DNA of 64,000 bases from JBFAPK01 sp040676675 (GTDB lineage: Bacteria; Actinomycetota; Actinomycetes; Mycobacteriales; Micromonosporaceae): NCBI RefSeq assembly GCF_040676675.1, contig NZ_JBFAPK010000038.1:24769-88768 (forward strand), read 5' to 3'. The position numbers and the translations under genes are program-made. Shown here piece by piece: positions 59,007-64,000 of this stretch (the stretch's first letter is position 1; each line of letters opens with the position of its first letter). Under the pieces are notes generated by a model. The model had not been told where the DNA came from and did not search any database. It saw nothing but the letters and a program-made list of their open reading frames with translations.

Positions 59007-61682
59007 GGGCCCGGGGCGCGGCCGGCGGAGGGTGAGGATCAGGTCGGCGACCAGGGCGGTCCAGCCGGTCTGGTGCCAGGCGCCCAGGCCGGCGCCGTTG
59101 TCGCCGTGGAAGTACTCGGGGAAGGCGACCAGGTCGCGCCAGTCCGGGTGGTTCTGGAACAGCTCGCACGCGCCGTAGATCGGCCGCCGGCCCCAACCGT
59201 CCCGGGTGAAGAGCGAGATCAACCGGGCCGAGAGGTCGTCGGCGACCTCGGTGAGCGTCCGCTTCACCCCGGACCGGGTCGGGTACTCCACCAGCAGGTC
59301 GTCGCCGAAGAAGGCGGCGTAGTCGCGCAGCGCGCAGACCAGCAGGAAGTTCGTCGGCATCCAGATCGGCCCGCGCCAGTTGGAGTTGCCGCCGAACAGG
59401 CCGCTGGTCGACTCGGCCGGCTCGTACCCGACGGTGAAGTCCTGCCCGCCGAGCGAGACCGTGAACGGCTTGTCCAGGTGCCGCCGCGAGAGCGTGCGCA
59501 GCCCGTACGGGGAGAGGAACTCCTCGGGGTCGAGCATCCGGGCGAGCAGGCGCACCATCTGGTCGGGGCCGACCATGGAGAGCAGGCGCTGCTGGCGCCC
59601 GTCCGGGGCCAGCCGCCGGGCGCCGAGCACGTCGGCGTACTCGGGGCGGTTGGTCAGGAACCAGCGCAGCCGCGCGCCCAGCTCCGGCAGCCGGTGCAGC
59701 GTGGTGGAGGTGAGCCGGGTGGTCGCCGCCAGCGGCAGCAGCCCCACCACCGAGCGCACCCGCAGCGGCACCCGGGTCCCGTCGGGCAGCCGGAGCACGT
59801 CGTAGAAGAAGCAGTCCTCGTCGTCCCAGAGTCCCTGGTCGTACGCGGCGGCGGCGATGTATGTGAAGTGCTCGAAGAACTTCGTCGCGATGTCGGAGTA
59901 GGTGGGGTCGTGGGCGGTGAGCACGAGCGCCATGTCGAGCAGGTTCAGCGCGTACATGGCCATCCAGCCGGTACCGTCGGACTGCTCCAGCACCCCGGCG
60001 ACCGGCAGCGCGGCCGAGCGGTCGAAGGGGCCCACGTTGTCCAGCCCGAGGAACCCGCCCTCGAAGACGTTGTTGCCGCCGGTGTCCTTGCGGTTGACCC
60101 ACCAGGTGAAGTTGAGCAGCAGCTTGTGCATGACCCGGGCGAGGAAGTCGTGGTCGCGCCGGCCGTCGATCTCGAAGACGCGCAGCGCCGCCCAGGCGTG
60201 CACCGGCGGGTTGACGTCGCCGAACGCCCACTCGTACGCCGGGATCTGGCCGTTGGGGTGCAGGTACCACTCGCGCAGCAGCAGGAGCAGCTGCTGTTTG
60301 GCGAAGCCGGGGTCGACCCGGGCGATGGTCACGCAGTGGAAGGCGAGGTCCCACGCCGCGTACCAGGGGTACTCCCACGGGTCGGGCATGGAGATCACGT
60401 CGAAGCTGTTCATGTGCCACCAGGCGCTGTTGCGCCCGTGGCGGCGCCCCGGCGGCGGCGGTACGGAGGCCGGGTCGCCGTCGAGCCACTGCCGCACGTC
60501 GAAGTGGTAGAACTGCTTGCCCCACATCAGCCCGGCGATGGCCTGCCGCGCGACGGCCGCCTCGTCGGGGGTGGCGGCCGGCGGGATCACCCCGGCGAAG
60601 AACGCGTCGGCCTCGGCGTGCCGGGCGGCCAGGGTCTGCGCGTAGTCGCGGCCGAGGTCCAGCCGGGGCGCCGGCTCGGTACCGGGCGGCGGGGCCGTGC
60701 GGGTGAGCCGCAGCCGGATCTGCGCCTGCCCGCCGGCCGGCACGTCGAGCACGTAGTGCAGGGCGCCCTTGGTGCCGATACCGGCGGGGTTGACGGTGGC
60801 CGCGCCGTCGACCACGTGGTCGTTGATCCCGTCCTTCGGGTACGGGCTGCGCCCGGGCAGGCCCCAGAGCCGCTCGGTGTTGGTCTCGTTGTCGCAGAGC
60901 AGCGCGGTCGGCTCGCCGTCGCCCTCCAGCACGAGCTGCCCGAGGATCCAGTGCTCGCCGACCAGCCGGTTGCCGTCCCCGGTCAGCGTGGGCACCCGGT
61001 CGCGGCCGGGCAGCCCCCACGACCAGGTGTTGCGGAACCACAGGGTGGGCAGCACGTGCAGCCGGGCCGCCTGGTCGCCCCGGTTGGCCGCGGTGATCAG
61101 GATGCAGAGGTCGGTCGGGGACGCCTTGGCGTAGTCGACCGTGACCGCCCAGTAGCGGTCGTCGTCGAAGATGCCGGTGTCGACCAGCTCGTACTCGGTC
61201 TCGTCCCGGCCGCGCAGCCCGTTGACCGAGACCAGCTCGTCGTAGGGGTAGGCGGCCTGCGGGTAGTGGTAGCGCCAGCGCATCCAGGAGTGCGTCGGGG
61301 TGGAGTCCTGGTACCACCAGTACTCCTTCACGTCCTCGCCGTGGTTGCCGCCGTCCCCGCCCAGGCCGAACATCCGCTCCTTGAGGATCGGGTCCTCGCC
61401 GTTCCAGAGGGCCAGCGCGAAGCAGAAGGTCTGCCGGTCGTCGCAGACCCCCGCCATGCCGTCCTCGTTCCACCGGTAGGTGCGGCTGCGCGCGTGATCA
61501 TGCGGAAAGTAGTCCCAGGCCGTACCGTGCTCGCTGTAATCCTCACGAACCGTCCCCCACGCCCGTTCCGAGAGGTAGGGGCCCCATGCCCGCCAGTCGC
61601 GCTCGCCCGAGTCCGCCTCGGCCAGCCGGCTCCGCTCGGCGTCGCCCGCCGTGGCGGCGCTGGGCGGCTGGTCGGTGATCAT
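59001..61682 (-). CDS. GH63-like (MGH1-type) glycoside hydrolase
   Basis: 893 aa from ATG 61682 (GAGGA 7 bases upstream; ATG 61688 two codons earlier is less well placed). (alpha/alpha)6-barrel enzyme: SMPDPWEYPWYAAWDLAFH (catalytic Asp region), PAYEWAFGDVNPPVHAWA, NFTWWVNRKD, and SNWRGPIWMPTNFLL, then DGWGRRPIYGACELFQ near the end. These match the bacterial GH63/mannosylglycerate-hydrolase-like group. No signal peptide, so it acts in the cytosol on an alpha-glucoside. Divergent from the debranching-type gene (97 bases), suggesting shared control. Confidence 0.85.
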   Translation of the reverse strand: MITDQPPSAATAGDAERSRLAEADSGERDWRAWGPYLSERAWGTVREDYSEHGTAWDYFPHDHARSRTYRWNEDGMAGVCDDRQTFCFALALWNGEDPILKERMFGLGGDGGNHGEDVKEYWWYQDSTPTHSWMRWRYHYPQAAYPYDELVSVNGLRGRDETEYELVDTGIFDDDRYWAVTVDYAKASPTDLCILITAANRGDQAARLHVLPTLWFRNTWSWGLPGRDRVPTLTGDGNRLVGEHWILGQLVLEGDGEPTALLCDNETNTERLWGLPGRSPYPKDGINDHVVDGAATVNPAGIGTKGALHYVLDVPAGGQAQIRLRLTRTAPPPGTEPAPRLDLGRDYAQTLAARHAEADAFFAGVIPPAATPDEAAVARQAIAGLMWGKQFYHFDVRQWLDGDPASVPPPPGRRHGRNSAWWHMNSFDVISMPDPWEYPWYAAWDLAFHCVTIARVDPGFAKQQLLLLLREWYLHPNGQIPAYEWAFGDVNPPVHAWAALRVFEIDGRRDHDFLARVMHKLLLNFTWWVNRKDTGGNNVFEGGFLGLDNVGPFDRSAALPVAGVLEQSDGTGWMAMYALNLLDMALVLTAHDPTYSDIATKFFEHFTYIAAAAYDQGLWDDEDCFFYDVLRLPDGTRVPLRVRSVVGLLPLAATTRLTSTTLHRLPELGARLRWFLTNRPEYADVLGARRLAPDGRQQRLLSMVGPDQMVRLLARMLDPEEFLSPYGLRTLSRRHLDKPFTVSLGGQDFTVGYEPAESTSGLFGGNSNWRGPIWMPTNFLLVCALRDYAAFFGDDLLVEYPTRSGVKRTLTEVADDLSARLISLFTRDGWGRRPIYGACELFQNHPDWRDLVAFPEYFHGDNGAGLGAWHQTGWTALVADLILTLRRPRPGPE

Positions 61683-61779
61683 GCACATCCTCGATCTTCG
61701 GTACGGGAGTTGACCACACTACCCATTGTTCTCGCGGCATGTTACGGCCACCGGCCGGCCGCGCAGCCCGGGAGGAACA

Positions 61780-63717
61780 TTGACCCAGATCGTTTTCGGG
61801 CCGCAGGTCTGCGGGCACCTGGAGTCGGGCGCCGGCCGCGAGTGGCTGGTCCCGGACGGCCGGGGCGGGTACGCCATGGGCACGGTGAGCGGCCTGCGTA
61901 CCCGCCGGTACCACGGGCTGCTGGTGATCGCGGAGGAGACCCCGGCGGCCCGCCGGGTGGGCCTGGTCAGCCTCGACCCGGCGGTGACCCTGCCGTCCGG
62001 CGCCCGGGTGCGGCTCGGCACGCACGAGTGGCGCTCGGGCGACGTCGACCCGCGCGGCTTCGAGCTGCTGGAGCGCTTCGACCTGACCGACGGGCTACCG
62101 CGCTGGCGCTGGCGCGTCGGTGACACGGTCGTCGAGCGCGAGCTGGCCATGGTGTACGGCCGCCCGTGCGTCGCGGTGGTGCACCGGCTGGTCAGCGGCG
62201 GCCCGGTCCACCTCGACCTGGCCGCGGTCTGCACCTGGCGGGACGCGCACGCCGAGCGGCGCGCCGACGGGCCCGAGCCCGCGGTCGAGCCGGTCGCCGG
62301 CGGCGCGGTGGTGGAGAGCGCGTTCCGGCTCAGCGGCCCCGCCTGGGTCCCGGAGGGGACCTGGTGGCACGGGGTGCACCACCGGGAGGAGGCGGCGCGC
62401 GGCCTGGACCCGGACGAGGACCTCTGGTACGCGGGCCACTTCTCCGGGGCGCTGGAGCGCCCGGGAGACGTGGTGGAGGTGCTGGCCTGGGCCGGCGACC
62501 TGACCGACCAGCCGCCGCCGGCGACGGAGGTGGTGGCCGCCGCGCGGCGGCGCAACCGGGAGGTGGTCGCGGCGGCCAAGCCCGCCGACGAGGTGGACGC
62601 GCAGCTCGCCCTGGCCGCCGACGCCTTCGTGGTACGTACCGACGGCGGGCCGGACGTGGTGGCCGGGTACCCGTGGTTCGGCGCCTGGTCCCGGGACACC
62701 ATGACCGCCTACGAGGGGCTGTTCCTCCGGACCAACCGGGCCGACGAGGGGCGTGACCTGCTGCGGGCGTACGCGGCGACGCTGTCGGAGGGGATGCTGG
62801 CGAACACGGCCGACACCGGGCGGGTCGAGTACAACACGGTGGACGCGACCCTGTGGTTCCTGCACGCGGTGCAGCGGCACGTGACGACGGCCGGGGACAC
62901 GGACCTGGCCGCCGAGCTGCTGCCCGCGCTGCGCGAGGTGGTCGAGGGGCACCTGCGCGGCACCCGGTACGGCATCCGGGTCGACCCGGCCGACGGGCTG
63001 CTCGCCTCCGGCGCCGCCGGCACCGCCCTGACCTGGATGGACGCCCGGGTGTACGGCGTGCCGGTGACCCCCCGGGCGGGCAAGCCGGTCGAGGTGAACG
63101 CGCTCTGGGTCAACGGGCTGGCCGGGGTGGCGGAGCTGGCCGGGCTCGTCGGCGCCGACCCGGGCCCGGCGCCGCGGGCGCACGACCGGGCGAAGGCGTC
63201 CTTCCGGCTGCGCTTCCCCTCCCCCGCCGGCTGGCTGCACGACGTGGTGGACGCCCCGGCGCCGGCGTACCCGCTGGGCGGCGCGGCGCACCACGACGAC
63301 GACCTGCTCCGCCCGAACCAGCTGCTCGCCTGGTCGCTGCCGCACGCCCCGCTGGAGCCGGACGAGGCCGCGCTGCGCCTGGTGGGCGCGGCGTTGCTCA
63401 CCCCGCTCGGGCTGCGCAGCCTCGCCCCGGACGCCCCGGGCTTCGCCGGCCGGCACCGGGGCGGACCGGCCGAGCGGGACGGCGCGTACCACCAGGGCAC
63501 GGTCTGGCCCTGGCTGATCGGGCCGTACGCGGACGCCTGCCGCCGTGCCGGGTTGATCACAGAAGAGTTGTTCATGGGACTTGATTCACATATGCCGGAA
63601 TTTGGCCTAGGATCGGTGAGCGAGACCGCCGACGCTCTGCCGCCTCACGCGGCCACCGGTTGCCCCTTCCAGGCATGGTCGGTCGGGGAGGTGCTGCGTG
63701 CCCGACTAGCCCGATAG
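61780..63717 (+). CDS. glycogen debranching-type amylo-alpha-1,6-glucosidase
   Basis: 645 aa from TTG 61780, chosen because GGGAGGAA lies 4 bases upstream; upstream in-frame starts lack one. N-terminal beta domain (GHLESGAGREWLVPDGRGGYAMG, GLRTRRYHGLLV), then the GDE C-terminal (alpha/alpha)6 barrel: AGYPWFGAWSRDTMTAYEGL, RVEYNTVDATLWFLHA, KPVEVNALWVNGL, DGAYHQGTVWPWLIGPYADA. Removes alpha-1,6 branches or trims alpha-glucans in the cytosol. Followed after 140 bases by a GT4 glycosyltransferase in the same direction. Confidence 0.92.
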   Translation: MTQIVFGPQVCGHLESGAGREWLVPDGRGGYAMGTVSGLRTRRYHGLLVIAEETPAARRVGLVSLDPAVTLPSGARVRLGTHEWRSGDVDPRGFELLERFDLTDGLPRWRWRVGDTVVERELAMVYGRPCVAVVHRLVSGGPVHLDLAAVCTWRDAHAERRADGPEPAVEPVAGGAVVESAFRLSGPAWVPEGTWWHGVHHREEAARGLDPDEDLWYAGHFSGALERPGDVVEVLAWAGDLTDQPPPATEVVAAARRRNREVVAAAKPADEVDAQLALAADAFVVRTDGGPDVVAGYPWFGAWSRDTMTAYEGLFLRTNRADEGRDLLRAYAATLSEGMLANTADTGRVEYNTVDATLWFLHAVQRHVTTAGDTDLAAELLPALREVVEGHLRGTRYGIRVDPADGLLASGAAGTALTWMDARVYGVPVTPRAGKPVEVNALWVNGLAGVAELAGLVGADPGPAPRAHDRAKASFRLRFPSPAGWLHDVVDAPAPAYPLGGAAHHDDDLLRPNQLLAWSLPHAPLEPDEAALRLVGAALLTPLGLRSLAPDAPGFAGRHRGGPAERDGAYHQGTVWPWLIGPYADACRRAGLITEELFMGLDSHMPEFGLGSVSETADALPPHAATGCPFQAWSVGEVLRARLAR

Positions 63718-63800
63718 GTGTCTGTTACACCGCTGCAACGGCAGTGTCTTCGGTGGTTTTCCGGGCACCTGCAGGATTGGCCCCAACCCAATGTCGCGTG

Positions 63801-63819
63801 AGGCACCCGGTCGGTGCCT
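63801..63819 (+). terminator. hairpin between the debranching gene and the glycosyltransferase
   Basis: Perfect 7-bp stem AGGCACC-CGGTC-GGTGCCT (63801-63807 with 63813-63819), extendable with GTG/CAC on the outside. It lies 39 bases before the glycosyltransferase ATG, so it could be a terminator or a leader structure; no T-run follows. Confidence 0.4.
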
Positions 63820-63857
63820 GCTCACGCCTGCGGTCAACGAGGTGAAGGGGGCCGGTC

Positions 63858-64000
63858 ATGTCGCCAGAGGCCGAGGTCATCGATATCTGCGCGTCCCGAC
63901 GGCAGCGGGTGCTGATGCTCTCCTGGGAGTACCCGCCCGTACTCGTCGGCGGACTCGGACGCCACGTACACGCCCTCGCCACCAGCCTCGCCGCCGCCGG
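63858..64000 (+). CDS. GT4-family glycosyltransferase, glycogen-synthase-like (5' part only)
   Basis: 47 codons visible from ATG 63858 (AAGGGGG about 9 bases upstream). VLMLSWEYPPVLVGGLGRHVHALA is the N-terminal glycosyltransferase-4/5 signature with the donor-binding GGLG loop. It probably extends an alpha-glucan or related polysaccharide, in line with the two neighbouring glucan enzymes. The rest lies outside the window. Confidence 0.8.
   Translation, partial: MSPEAEVIDICASRRQRVLMLSWEYPPVLVGGLGRHVHALATSLAAA

Noticed and set aside
1..64000. Mobile elements, phage genes, tRNA or rRNA genes
   Set aside because: No transposase, integrase, terminal inverted repeats with target duplications, or recognisable structural RNA was found by reading.

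Overview
The window is a very GC-rich chromosome segment from an actinobacterium, most likely a member of the Micromonosporaceae. The reasons are the codon use (strong G/C in third positions, many GTG starts, many 4-base GTGA/ATGA gene overlaps), a mycobacterial-type type VII secretion system (T7SS), a conservon-type kinase/roadblock pair and an LpqY-SugABC sugar importer. I cannot name a species. I saw no tRNA or rRNA gene, insertion sequence, phage gene or CRISPR array.

Bases 1-32738 are a complete-looking T7SS locus. Reading leftward from 23957: eccD, eccB, two small WXG100-type proteins, a 135-aa helical protein, an 849-aa Gly-rich secreted-type protein with an EF-hand loop, a YbaB-like protein, a 110-aa protein, a 3502-aa CpnT-like polymorphic toxin ending in a papain-fold domain plus an unassigned domain, its probable immunity gene, a protein with a degenerate ADP-ribosyltransferase-like (ART-like) end, and a beta-helix/AAA+/AAA+ protein that runs out of the window. 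eccC (1336 aa, three ATPase domains) is divergent from eccD. It converges on and overlaps mycP, whose product has lost its catalytic His and Ser. An EspI/MinD-like ATPase and a second protein with an ART-like end close the locus. No EccE is visible. Three leftward T7SS units (before eccD, mycP and the 685-aa gene) carry the same ECF-sigma-like promoter, GAAC-N16-CGTC.

Bases 32918-44572 hold ordinary chromosomal genes: an APH-fold kinase, a roadblock/NIT-kinase pair, an FGGY sugar kinase, a fused anthranilate synthase preceded by a Trp-Trp leader peptide and attenuator hairpin, WrbA, a DsbA/FrnE-like protein, a small membrane protein, a Tat-exported protein of unknown role and an ABM-like protein. 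Bases 44592-46683 are an ECF41 sigma-factor locus with a divergent short-chain dehydrogenase, a decayed epimerase remnant and paired TGTCAC...CGTC promoters.

Bases 46648-57865 hold a hydrolase, a cupin, the lpqY-sugA-sugB-sugC trehalose-type importer with a long hairpin terminator, two small proteins (one perhaps RusA-like), a divergent MFS/AraC pair and a NarL-type two-component system. Bases 58093-64000 hold a secreted SH3b-CHAP amidase and an alpha-glucan group: a GH63-like glycosidase, divergent from an amylo-1,6-glucosidase followed by a GT4 glycosyltransferase cut by the window end.
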